Below are positions 1 through 8,043 of a stretch of DNA of 15,578 nt, piece after piece; position 1 is the first letter of the stretch; every line of letters begins with the position of its first letter. Made by a program: the position numbers and the translations under genes. The notes under the pieces are model-generated. The model was not told where the DNA came from, did no database searches, and was given only the letters and a program-made list of their open reading frames with translations. Origin of the DNA: Lysobacteraceae bacterium UBA6001 (GTDB taxonomy: Bacteria; Pseudomonadota; Gammaproteobacteria; Xanthomonadales; Xanthomonadaceae); contig DJAN01000189.1 in the NCBI GenBank assembly GCA_002429615.1, positions 1 through 15,578 on the forward strand, in the 5' to 3' direction.

Positions 1-816
<816 letters not shown>

Positions 817-873
817 GCGCCCCGCCACCGCACCGCCGGCGGCTGCCAGGGAACGCCGGGGAGGCAGGCCGTT

Positions 874-879
874 TACAAT
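874..879 (+). promoter_or_regulatory. Possible -10 element upstream of purH
   Basis: TACAAT matches the sigma-70 -10 consensus at five of six positions and lies 33 bases before the purH ATG, in the 96-base gap after fis. No good -35 hexamer is found 16-19 bases upstream. I see no recognisable PurR operator or purine riboswitch here. Confidence 0.35.
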
Positions 880-912
880 ATCGGCCCGCTCCGCATCCCC
901 ACCCCTGCTTCC

Positions 913-2496
913 ATGTCCTCCGACCTGCTGCCCGTCCGCCGGGCCCTGCTTTCCGTTTCCGACAAGACCGGCCTGATCGAGCTGGCCCGTGCGCTGTCCG
1001 CGCAGGGTGTCGAACTGCTGTCCACCGGCGGCACCGCCAAGGCGATCCGCGAGGCCGGCCTGCCGGTCAAGGACGTCTCCGATGTCACCGGCTTCCCGGA
1101 AATGATGGATGGCCGGGTCAAGACCCTGCATCCGATGGTGCATGGCGGCCTGCTCGGCCGCGCCGGCACCGATGACGCGGTGATGGCCGAACACGGCATC
1201 GCCCCGATCGACCTGCTGGTGCTGAACCTGTATCCGTTCGAGTCGGTCACCGCCAAGGCCGACTGCAGCCTGGCCGACGCGGTGGAGAACATCGACATCG
1301 GCGGCCCGGCGATGCTGCGCTCGGCGGCGAAGAACTTCGCCCGCGTGGCGGTGGCGACCGATCCGTCGCAGTACGCCGGCCTGCTCGCCGAGCTGGAAGC
1401 CAACGGCGGGCAGCTGTCCGCCGCGCAGCGCTTCGCGCTGTCGGTGGCCGCGTTCAACCGCGTGGCGCAGTACGACGCGGCGATCAGCAACTATCTCTCG
1501 GCCGTGGCCGACGCCACCCAGGCCGTGCCGCAGCGCGCCGAATACCCGGCGCAGATGAACTCCACCTTCGTGAAGGTGATGGATCTGCGCTACGGCGAGA
1601 ACCCGCACCAGAGCGGCGCGTTCTACCGCGACCTGTACCCGGTGCCGGGCACGCTGGCGACGTTCCGCCAGCTGCAGGGCAAGGAGCTGAGCTACAACAA
1701 CCTGGCCGACGCCGACGCGGCGTGGGAATGCGTGCGCCAGTTCGACGCGCCGGCCTGCGTGATCGTCAAGCACGCCAACCCGTGCGGCGTGGCGGTGGGC
1801 GTGGCCTGCGGCGATGCGTATGAGCTGGCCTATGCCACCGACCCGACCAGCGCCTTCGGCGGCATCATCGCCTTCAACCGCACGCTGGATGCGGCCACCG
1901 CCAAGGCGATCCTGGATCGCCAGTTCGTCGAAGTGCTGATTGCCCCGGACTACGAGCCGGGCGCGCTGGACTACGCGACCAAGAAGGCCAACGTGCGCGT
2001 GCTGCAGATTCCGCACGGCGAGGGCCTAAACAACTACGACAGCAAGCGCATCGGCTCGGGCCTGCTGCTGCAGTCCTCGGACAACCGCGGCATGACCGCG
2101 CAGGAACTGAAGGTGGTCACCAAGGTGGCGCCGACCGAGGCGCAACTGCGCGACCTGCTGTTCGCCTGGCGCGTGGCCAAGTACGTCAAGTCCAACGCCA
2201 TCGTCTATGCGAAGGACAACCGCACCATCGGCGTCGGCGCCGGGCAGATGAGCCGCGTGTACTCCGCGCGCATCGCCGGCATCAAGGCCGCCGACGCGCA
2301 CCTGGTGGTGCCGGGCTCGGTGATGGCCTCCGACGCATTTTTCCCGTTCCGCGACGGCATCGATGCCGCCGCCGAGGCGGGCATCGCCGCGGTGATCCAG
2401 CCGGGCGGTTCGATGCGCGATGCCGAGGTGATCGCCGCCGCCGACGAACACGGCCTGGCGATGGTGTTCACCGGCGTGCGTCACTTCCGTCACTGA
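913..2496 (+). CDS. purH: Bifunctional AICAR formyltransferase / IMP cyclohydrolase PurH
   Basis: Catalyses the last two steps of de novo IMP synthesis: formyl transfer from 10-formyl-THF to AICAR, then ring closure of FAICAR to IMP, in the cytoplasm. The protein has 527 residues, the normal length. The N-terminal MGS-like cyclohydrolase domain (about 1-150) shows the STGGTA phosphate loop at 37-42 and the [18 protein letters not shown] block. The transformylase domain follows, with Lys286-His287 in [10 protein letters not shown] (the catalytic Lys-His pair), then the [22 protein letters not shown] and [10 protein letters not shown] motifs. No frameshift or missing key residue is seen. ATG at 913 gives the expected N terminus; the bases before it are C-rich with no strong ribosome binding site. 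The next gene starts 28 bases after the stop, so purH, the acetyltransferase gene and purD probably form one transcript. Confidence 0.99.
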   Translation: MSSDLLPVRRALLSVSDKTGLIELARALSAQGVELLSTGGTAKAIREAGLPVKDVSDVTGFPEMMDGRVKTLHPMVHGGLLGRAGTDDAVMAEHGIAPIDLLVLNLYPFESVTAKADCSLADAVENIDIGGPAMLRSAAKNFARVAVATDPSQYAGLLAELEANGGQLSAAQRFALSVAAFNRVAQYDAAISNYLSAVADATQAVPQRAEYPAQMNSTFVKVMDLRYGENPHQSGAFYRDLYPVPGTLATFRQLQGKELSYNNLADADAAWECVRQFDAPACVIVKHANPCGVAVGVACGDAYELAYATDPTSAFGGIIAFNRTLDAATAKAILDRQFVEVLIAPDYEPGALDYATKKANVRVLQIPHGEGLNNYDSKRIGSGLLLQSSDNRGMTAQELKVVTKVAPTEAQLRDLLFAWRVAKYVKSNAIVYAKDNRTIGVGAGQMSRVYSARIAGIKAADAHLVVPGSVMASDAFFPFRDGIDAAAEAGIAAVIQPGGSMRDAEVIAAADEHGLAMVFTGVRHFRH

Positions 2497-2524
2497 CCGC
2501 AGCATCCGACCCGCGAGGCGCGCC

Positions 2525-3025
2525 ATGTGGATACGCGAGGAAACTTCCGCCGACCATGAAGCGATTGCCCGCGTGATCGGTGCCGCGTTCGCCAACGCGC
2601 TGCATGCGGGCGGCAATGAAGCCCGCATCGTCGCCGCGCTGCGCGATGCCGGCGCCCTGCAGGTGTCGCTGGTCGCCGACATCGACGGCCGCATCGCCGG
2701 CCATGTCGCGATCTCCCCGGTCACGCTGGACGACGGCAGCCACGGCTGGTTCGGGCTCGGCCCGGTCGCGGTGGATCCTGCCGACCAGGGCCGCGGCGTG
2801 GGCAGCGCGCTGGTGCGCGCGGCGTTGGCCGAGCTGCCCGGGCAGGACGCACGCGGTTGCGTGGTGCTGGGCGACCCGGCCTGGTATCAGCGCTTCGGTT
2901 TCCGTCCGCTCGCCTCGCTGCGCTTCGACGGCGCACCGGCCGAGTACTTCCAGTCCCTGCTGATCGGCGACGGCGACGCGCCGCAGGCACGGGTCGACTA
3001 CCACCCTGCTTTTTTCATCGCGTAG
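2525..3025 (+). CDS. GNAT-family N-acetyltransferase (YhbS-like)
   Basis: Encodes 166 residues covering one GNAT fold. Motif A is clear: the beta-4 strand GLGPVAVDP leads into the acetyl-CoA pyrophosphate loop QGRGVG at residues 88-93 and the helix SALVRAALAEL. The C-terminal part (GDPAWYQRFGFRPL and the YHPAFFIA end) is the pattern of the YhbS-type subgroup of predicted acetyltransferases. The acceptor substrate cannot be read from sequence. ATG at 2525 is preceded by GCGAGG (2514-2519), an acceptable ribosome binding site. The gene sits 28 bases after purH and 30 bases before purD, so it is probably co-transcribed with them. Whether it acts in nucleotide metabolism or is a passenger in the operon is not known. 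Confidence 0.9.
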   Translation: MWIREETSADHEAIARVIGAAFANALHAGGNEARIVAALRDAGALQVSLVADIDGRIAGHVAISPVTLDDGSHGWFGLGPVAVDPADQGRGVGSALVRAALAELPGQDARGCVVLGDPAWYQRFGFRPLASLRFDGAPAEYFQSLLIGDGDAPQARVDYHPAFFIA

Positions 3026-3055
3026 CCGTCGCGGCCGCGCAGGAGTCCTGTCCGC

Positions 3056-4345
3056 ATGAAGATCCTCGTCATTGGTTCCGGTGGCCGCGAGCACGCGCTG
3101 GCCTGGAAGCTGGCCCAGTCGCCCCGCGTCACGGAGGTCCTGGTCGCACCCGGCAACGCCGGCACCGCGACCGAGGACAAGTGCCGCAACATCGCCGCGC
3201 GGGTCAACGACCTCGACCGCCTGCTGCAGATCGCCCAGGACGAGGCGGTCGCGCTGACCGTGGTCGGCCCGGAAGTGCCGCTGGTGGCCGGCGTGGTCGA
3301 CCGCTTCCGCGCCGCCGGCCTGCGCATCTTCGGGCCCACCGCCGCCGCCGCGCAGCTGGAGGGCAGCAAGGCCTACGCCAAGGACTTCCTCGCCCGCCAC
3401 GGCATTCCGACCGCGTTCTACGCGGTCCATCATGAGCTGGGCGCGGCGCTGGCCTACGTGCGCGAGAAGGGCGCGCCGATCGTCATCAAGGCCGACGGCC
3501 TGGCCGCCGGCAAGGGTGTGATCGTGGCGATGACCCAGGCCGAAGCCGAGGCCGCGGTGCGCGACATGCTCTCGGGCAATGCGTTCGGCGATGCCGGTGC
3601 GCGCGTCGTGATCGAGGAATTCCTCGACGGCGAGGAAGCCAGCTTCATCTCGATGGTCGATGGCGTCACCGCCTTGCCGATGGCGACCAGCCAGGACCAC
3701 AAGCGCGTCGGCGACGGCGATACCGGGCCGAATACCGGCGGCATGGGCGCGTATTCGCCGGCACCGGTGGTCACCGCCGAGGTGCATGCGCGGGTGATGC
3801 GCGAGGTGGTCGAGCCGACCGTGCGCGGCATGATCGCCGACGGCATTCCGTTCACCGGCTTCCTCTATGCCGGGCTGATGATCGACGCCAGCGGCGCGCC
3901 GAAGGTGATCGAATTCAACGTGCGCTTCGGCGACCCGGAAACGCAGCCGGTGATGCTGCGCCTGCAGTCCGACCTGGTGGACCTGGTCGAGGCGGCGATC
4001 GACGGCCGCCTCGATGGGGTGGAAGCGCAGTGGGATCCGCGTCCGTCGCTGGGCGTGGTGATGGCGGCGCGGCCGTATCCGGAAACGCCGGTGAGCGGCG
4101 AGGTCATCGAGGGCCTGGGCGCGGTGCCGGACGACGCAAAGGTGTTCCATGCCGGTACCGCGCTGGACACGCATGGGCATGTGCTCAGCGCCGGTGGCCG
4201 CGTGCTATGCGTGGCGGCACTGGGCGACAGCGTGCGCGACGCGCAGCAGCGCGCGTATCGCGGCGTGGACCGCATCCACTGGACGCACGAGTTCCATCGC
4301 CGCGATATCGGCTGGCGGGCGATCGCGCGCGAAGAGGGGCTTTAA
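3056..4345 (+). CDS. purD: Phosphoribosylamine-glycine ligase (GAR synthetase) PurD
   Basis: Performs step two of purine synthesis, joining glycine to 5-phosphoribosylamine with ATP to give GAR. At 429 residues it is full length for the monofunctional bacterial enzyme. The N-terminal Rossmann-like domain begins KILVIGSGGREHALAWKLAQ. The ATP-grasp core includes VIKADGLAAGKGV, the EEFLDGEEASF block, PNTGGMGAYSP at 225-235, and the metal-binding segment with Glu286 and Asn288 in EFNVRFGDPETQP. The C-terminal PurD domain follows, with a normal end near DIGWRAI. GGAGTCC just upstream of the ATG at 3056 gives a usable ribosome binding site. It is the last gene of the fis-purH-GNAT-purD block and is followed 21 bases later by a strong stem-loop repeat that may end the transcript. 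Confidence 0.99.
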   Translation: MKILVIGSGGREHALAWKLAQSPRVTEVLVAPGNAGTATEDKCRNIAARVNDLDRLLQIAQDEAVALTVVGPEVPLVAGVVDRFRAAGLRIFGPTAAAAQLEGSKAYAKDFLARHGIPTAFYAVHHELGAALAYVREKGAPIVIKADGLAAGKGVIVAMTQAEAEAAVRDMLSGNAFGDAGARVVIEEFLDGEEASFISMVDGVTALPMATSQDHKRVGDGDTGPNTGGMGAYSPAPVVTAEVHARVMREVVEPTVRGMIADGIPFTGFLYAGLMIDASGAPKVIEFNVRFGDPETQPVMLRLQSDLVDLVEAAIDGRLDGVEAQWDPRPSLGVVMAARPYPETPVSGEVIEGLGAVPDDAKVFHAGTALDTHGHVLSAGGRVLCVAALGDSVRDAQQRAYRGVDRIHWTHEFHRRDIGWRAIAREEGL

Positions 4346-4366
4346 GCGCTCCCCAAACACCCTGCT

Positions 4367-4422
4367 GTCGGGGCTGAAGCCCCTCCTACCGTCGCGATGG
4401 TGGGAGGGGCTTCAGCCCCGAC
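4367..4422. repeat. REP-like palindromic element with 24-bp stem
   Basis: Two 24-base arms (4367-4390 and 4399-4422) are complementary except for one pair, at 4387 against 4402. The loop is the eight bases GTCGCGAT. The core GGGGCTGAAGCCCC is itself nearly self-complementary. The arrangement resembles two inverted REP units (BIME-like), and the GGGAGGGGCTTCAGCCCCGAC form is like repeats dispersed between genes in Xanthomonadaceae and related to the GTGGGAGGGG...CCCC REPs of Pseudomonas. Such repeats are usually mobilised by a RAYT transposase encoded elsewhere. Following purD and with TTTT at 4425-4428, it could also act as a terminator or RNA 3'-end stabiliser. Only one copy is present in this window. 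Confidence 0.75.
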
Positions 4423-4488
4423 GCTTTTCGCCACCATGATCACGACGGCATGGCCATAATGGCGGTGACCCCGCCCGCGTGAGCCGTC

Positions 4489-6705
4489 GTGCCGAAACCT
4501 TCGATTGAATCCCGCCTGGGCCGCCTGTGGGCCCATGAGAAAGCCAGTTATGGGCTGCGGGTGCTGATCGCGCTGGGCGTGGCGATGGGCGGTTGCTGGT
4601 ATGGCGGACAGCTGGCCGCGCTGCCCGCGATCTTCCTCGGCATCATCGCCAGCGCCATCGCCGAGACCGACGACAACTGGCTCGGCCGGACCAAGTCGGT
4701 ACTGCTGTCGCTGCTGTGCTTCGCCTTGTCCTCGGCGGCCGTGGTGTGGCTGTTCCCGCATCCCTGGGCGTTCGTCACCGGGCTGGCGCTGTCCACCTTC
4801 GCCCTGACCCTGCTCGGCGCGCTCGGCGAACGCTACGCATCGATCGCCCAGGCCACGGTGGCGCTGGCCATCTACACGATGATCGGGCTGGACCAGCACC
4901 ACGCCAGCGGCGGCCATCCCGCCGATGCCTGGCACGGCACGCTGCTGCTGTTGATGGGCGCGGCCTGGTACGGGCTGCTGTCGATCCTGTGGTCGGCGCT
5001 GTTCGCCAACCGGCCGGTGCGCGAACGCCTGGCGCAGCTGTTCGAAGTGCTGGGTGAGTACCTGCGGCGCAAGGCCGATCTGTTCGAGCCGGTACGTGGC
5101 GAGGACCTGCACGCACGCCGGCTTGCGCTGGCCGAACAGAACGCGCAGGTGGTCGCCGCGCTCAACGCGGCCAAGGCGGCGATCCTCAGCCGCTTCGGCC
5201 GTTCCGGCCGTCCCGGCGTGCAGTCCGGGCTGTATTTCCGCCTGTACTACCTCGCCCAGGATTTCCACGAGCGCGCCAGTTCCTCGCACTATCCCTACGA
5301 AGCACTGACCGAAGCGTTCTTCCATAGCGACGTGCTGTACCGCTGCCGCCGCCTGCTGGCGCTGCAGGGTGCAGCCTGCATCGCGCTGGGCGAGGCGCTG
5401 CGGCTGCGCCAGCCGTTCGTGTACGCCGACAGCAGCCGCCAGGCCACCGACGACCTGCGGCAATCGCTGGATTTCCTGCACGCGCGCGCCGATCCCGCGC
5501 AGGCGCGCCTGCTCGGCTCGCTGGAACTGCTGACCAGCAACCTGCAGAGCATCGAGCGCAGGCTGTCGGAGTCCTCGCTGTCCGATACCCCGCTGGACGG
5601 CATGGACACGCGCCTGCGCGACTCCTCGCCACACACCCTGCGCGAGATGGGCCAGCGCCTGCTGGCGCAGCTGACGCCGGGCTCGGTGCTGTTCCGCCAT
5701 GGCGTGCGGATGGCGGTGGCGCTGCTGGCCGGTTACGCGGTGATGACGTTGATGCACGCGCACAACGGCTTCTGGATCCTGCTCACCACCGCTTTCGTCT
5801 GTCGCCCCAACTACGGCGCGACGCGGTTGCGGCTGGTGCAGCGCATCGCCGGCACGCTGGTGGGCCTGGGCGTGACCTGGGCGCTGATGCAGCTGTTCAC
5901 CGGCATCGAGATGCAACTGCTGCTGGCACTGCTGGCGGCGCTGCTGTTCTTCGTCACCCGCACCGACCGCTACCTGCTGGCGACGGCGGCGATCACGGTG
6001 ATGGCGCTGCTGTGCTTCAACCTGCTCGGCAACGGCTTCGTGCTGCTGTGGCCGCGCCTGCTGGATACGCTGGTCGGCTGCCTGATCGCCGCGCTGGCCT
6101 CGTTCCTGATCCTGCCGGACTGGCAGGGGCGGCGCCTGCACCGGGTCATCGCCAATGTGCTGGCCAGCGGTTCGCGTTATCTGCGCGAGGTGCTGGGCCA
6201 GTATGCCGAGGGGCAGCGCGATGACCTCAACTACCGCATCGCACGCCGTGACATGCACAACGCCGATGCGGCGCTGTCGGTGGCACTGTCGAACATGCTG
6301 CGCGAGCCGGGCTATGTACGGCGCAACCTGGATGCGGGCTTCCGCTTTCTCGCCTTGTCCAACGTGCTGCTGGGGTATCTGTCGGCACTCGGCGCGCACC
6401 GCGAAAAGCTGGCATTGGACCCGCAGACGCGCGACGCGGGCGACTACCTGCAGCGCGCGCTCGGGGATATCGCCTCACACCTGGCGCAGCGCCAGCCGCT
6501 GCCGGTGACCGATGAAAGCGCGGAAGCGGCGATGGCCGAGGCGCTGGACGATTACGCCAGCGACGCGGTGCCGAAGCAGCGCCTGCTGCGCACCCAGCTG
6601 GCGCTGGTGCTGCGGTTGTTGCCACGGTTGCGCGCCGCGGCGCAGGAAGTGGTGACGGCGCCACCGCGCGCCGAACAGGCGCCGCCGCCCCCGGTACAGG
6701 CCTGA
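4489..6705 (+). CDS. YccS/YhfK-type (FUSC family) inner-membrane protein
   Basis: Encodes 738 residues, similar to E. coli YccS (about 720). The architecture is duplicated. A first membrane block (about residues 22-173, five or six helices) is followed by a long cytoplasmic helical region (about 175-400, with ELLTSNLQSIERRLSESSL), then a second membrane block (about 404-541, including the GFWILLTTAFVCRPNYGATR motif typical of this family) and a cytoplasmic tail ending in a Pro/Ala-rich stretch. Relatives include AaeB, the p-hydroxybenzoate efflux subunit, but no periplasmic adaptor gene (AaeA-like) lies nearby and the substrate is unknown. GTG at 4489 is the first possible start: the same frame has a stop at 4480-4482, and no strong ribosome binding site is visible. 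The gene stands alone, between the REP-like hairpin and a convergent MFS gene six bases after its stop. Confidence 0.9.
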   Translation: MPKPSIESRLGRLWAHEKASYGLRVLIALGVAMGGCWYGGQLAALPAIFLGIIASAIAETDDNWLGRTKSVLLSLLCFALSSAAVVWLFPHPWAFVTGLALSTFALTLLGALGERYASIAQATVALAIYTMIGLDQHHASGGHPADAWHGTLLLLMGAAWYGLLSILWSALFANRPVRERLAQLFEVLGEYLRRKADLFEPVRGEDLHARRLALAEQNAQVVAALNAAKAAILSRFGRSGRPGVQSGLYFRLYYLAQDFHERASSSHYPYEALTEAFFHSDVLYRCRRLLALQGAACIALGEALRLRQPFVYADSSRQATDDLRQSLDFLHARADPAQARLLGSLELLTSNLQSIERRLSESSLSDTPLDGMDTRLRDSSPHTLREMGQRLLAQLTPGSVLFRHGVRMAVALLAGYAVMTLMHAHNGFWILLTTAFVCRPNYGATRLRLVQRIAGTLVGLGVTWALMQLFTGIEMQLLLALLAALLFFVTRTDRYLLATAAITVMALLCFNLLGNGFVLLWPRLLDTLVGCLIAALASFLILPDWQGRRLHRVIANVLASGSRYLREVLGQYAEGQRDDLNYRIARRDMHNADAALSVALSNMLREPGYVRRNLDAGFRFLALSNVLLGYLSALGAHREKLALDPQTRDAGDYLQRALGDIASHLAQRQPLPVTDESAEAAMAEALDDYASDAVPKQRLLRTQLALVLRLLPRLRAAAQEVVTAPPRAEQAPPPPVQA

Positions 6706-6715
6706 GCGCGCTCAG
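6702..6715. other. 14-bp perfect palindrome containing both stop codons of convergent genes
   Basis: CTGAGCGCGCTCAG reads the same on both strands. It contains the TGA of the upstream plus-strand gene (6703-6705) and the TGA of the minus-strand MFS gene (6712-6714). Only six bases separate the two genes, so there is no room for separate terminators. The palindrome has no T-tract. Confidence 0.6.
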
Positions 6716-7890
6716 CGTCGGCGCGAGCTCCAGCCCATCCACGCCAACGCCGCGACCGCGAGCACCGCACCGGCCACCACCACGCCCGCCCAGCCGGCGC
6801 GCGCATAGGCCACCGTGCCGGCGCTGGAACCCAGCGCACCGCCGATGAAGTAGCAGGTCATGTAGGCCGAGGTGATGCGGTTACGCGCCGCGGCATCGAG
6901 CTGATAGATCACGCTCTGGTTGTTGATGTGCACGCCCTGCACGGCCACGTCCAGCAGCAGTACGCCGATGATCAGCCACCACAGCGAATGCGGCGCCGCC
7001 CACAGCAGCAGCCACGACAGCAGCAGCATCACCAGGCCGCCCCAGCTGGCGAGCGTGCCGTGGCCATGGTCGGACAGCTTGCCCGACAGGTTCGCGGCCA
7101 GCGCACCGGCGGCGCCGATCAACCCGAACAGGCCGATCAGGCTGGTGCCGTAGCCGTAATCCGGACCGGCCAGCAGGAATGCCAGCGTGGTCCAGAACAC
7201 GCTGAACCCGGCGAAGATCAGTCCACCGAGCACGGCGCGCCCGCGCAGCACCGGCTCGTCGCGCAGCAGGGTCAGCACCGAGACGATCAGGCGCGGATAG
7301 GACAGCGTGGGATCGCCGTCATGCCGCGGCAATCCGCGATACAACAACGCCGCGACCACCAGCATCAAGCCGGCCGCCACCCAGTACACGGTGTGCCAGC
7401 CGCCCGCGCCGGCGAGCAGGCCGGAGATGGTGCGCGCCAGCAGGATGCCCAGCAGCAGGCCGCTCATCACCAGGCCGACCACGCGCCCGCGTTCGTGCGG
7501 CGCGGCCAGGGTGGCCGCATACGGCACCAGCACCTGCGCCGACACCGAGCACAGGCCGGTGACCAGCGTGCCGATCAGCAGCATCGCGAAGCTGCCCGAC
7601 ATCGCACTGACCAGCAGGCCGCCCGCGCAGGCGACGTAGAGGCCCACGATCAAACCGCGCCGTTCCAGGCGGTCGCCCAGCGGCACGATGAACAGCAGGC
7701 CCGCCGCATATGACAACTGCGCCACCGTGACCACCAGGCCGGCACTGCGGGGGTCCACGCCGAAGGTCTGGGCCAGGGTCTGCAGCAGCGGCTGCGCGTA
7801 GTAGTTGCTGGCCACGGCCAGGCCGGTGGCCACCGCCATCAGCAGCACGAGGCTGTGTTTGATCCGGGGATAATGCGAGGCGGAGGACAT
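6712..7890 (-). CDS. MFS transporter (DHA1-like)
   Basis: Encodes 392 residues with about twelve hydrophobic helices, the normal size of a major facilitator. The first helix region ends in VASNYYAQPLLQTLAQTFGV, a hallmark of the DHA1 subgroup around YgaY and AraJ-like drug or sugar efflux proteins. The loop 2-3 motif A appears as GDRLERRG at residues 72-79. The substrate cannot be predicted. The start at 7890 (MSSASHYPRIKH) was chosen because it gives a short cytoplasmic N terminus before helix 1. The frame is open a further 38 codons upstream, that stretch is not transporter-like, and the chosen ATG lacks a clear ribosome binding site, so the start is uncertain. The gene is divergent from the acyltransferase fusion (153-base shared upstream region) and convergent with the YccS-type gene. 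Confidence 0.87.
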   Translation of the reverse strand: MSSASHYPRIKHSLVLLMAVATGLAVASNYYAQPLLQTLAQTFGVDPRSAGLVVTVAQLSYAAGLLFIVPLGDRLERRGLIVGLYVACAGGLLVSAMSGSFAMLLIGTLVTGLCSVSAQVLVPYAATLAAPHERGRVVGLVMSGLLLGILLARTISGLLAGAGGWHTVYWVAAGLMLVVAALLYRGLPRHDGDPTLSYPRLIVSVLTLLRDEPVLRGRAVLGGLIFAGFSVFWTTLAFLLAGPDYGYGTSLIGLFGLIGAAGALAANLSGKLSDHGHGTLASWGGLVMLLLSWLLLWAAPHSLWWLIIGVLLLDVAVQGVHINNQSVIYQLDAAARNRITSAYMTCYFIGGALGSSAGTVAYARAGWAGVVVAGAVLAVAALAWMGWSSRRR

Positions 7891-8043
7891 CAGGGGTACC
7901 GGCGCGGGGGCGCACAGTATGCCCGCCACGCTGCGCAGCGTCGTCGCCACCGCCAGCATGCAGCATTGCAGCGCGGCCGGCGCCGAGGTTCCAGCGCCCT
8001 GCACGGTCCTGCTAGGCTGCGCGCGACCGCCAAGGAGTCATGC
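7891..8043. other. Divergent intergenic region between MFS gene and acyltransferase fusion
   Basis: These 153 bases must carry the promoters of two divergent genes. The clearest signal is AAGGAG at 8032-8037, the ribosome binding site of the plus-strand gene. TAGGCT at 8013-8018 could be a -10 hexamer, but no convincing -35 precedes it. I see no regulator gene and no strong operator-like inverted repeat. Confidence 0.4.

Noticed and set aside
817..912. Terminator between fis and purH
   Set aside because: Only a short GCCGGC-type palindrome is present, with no stable stem plus T-tract.
2468..4180. Long minus-strand open frame opposite the acetyltransferase gene and purD (570 codons)
   Set aside because: Same His/Arg/Gln-rich antisense composition; the plus-strand products are unmistakable enzymes.
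4342..6399. 685-codon minus-strand frame opposite the YccS-type gene
   Set aside because: Gln/Arg/His-rich antisense artefact that runs through the REP-like hairpin; no recognisable fold or ribosome binding site.
7891..8004. N-terminal extension of the MFS transporter to an upstream start at 8004
   Set aside because: The extra 38 residues are not transporter-like and would push the first helix far from the N terminus; ATG 7890 fits family length better.
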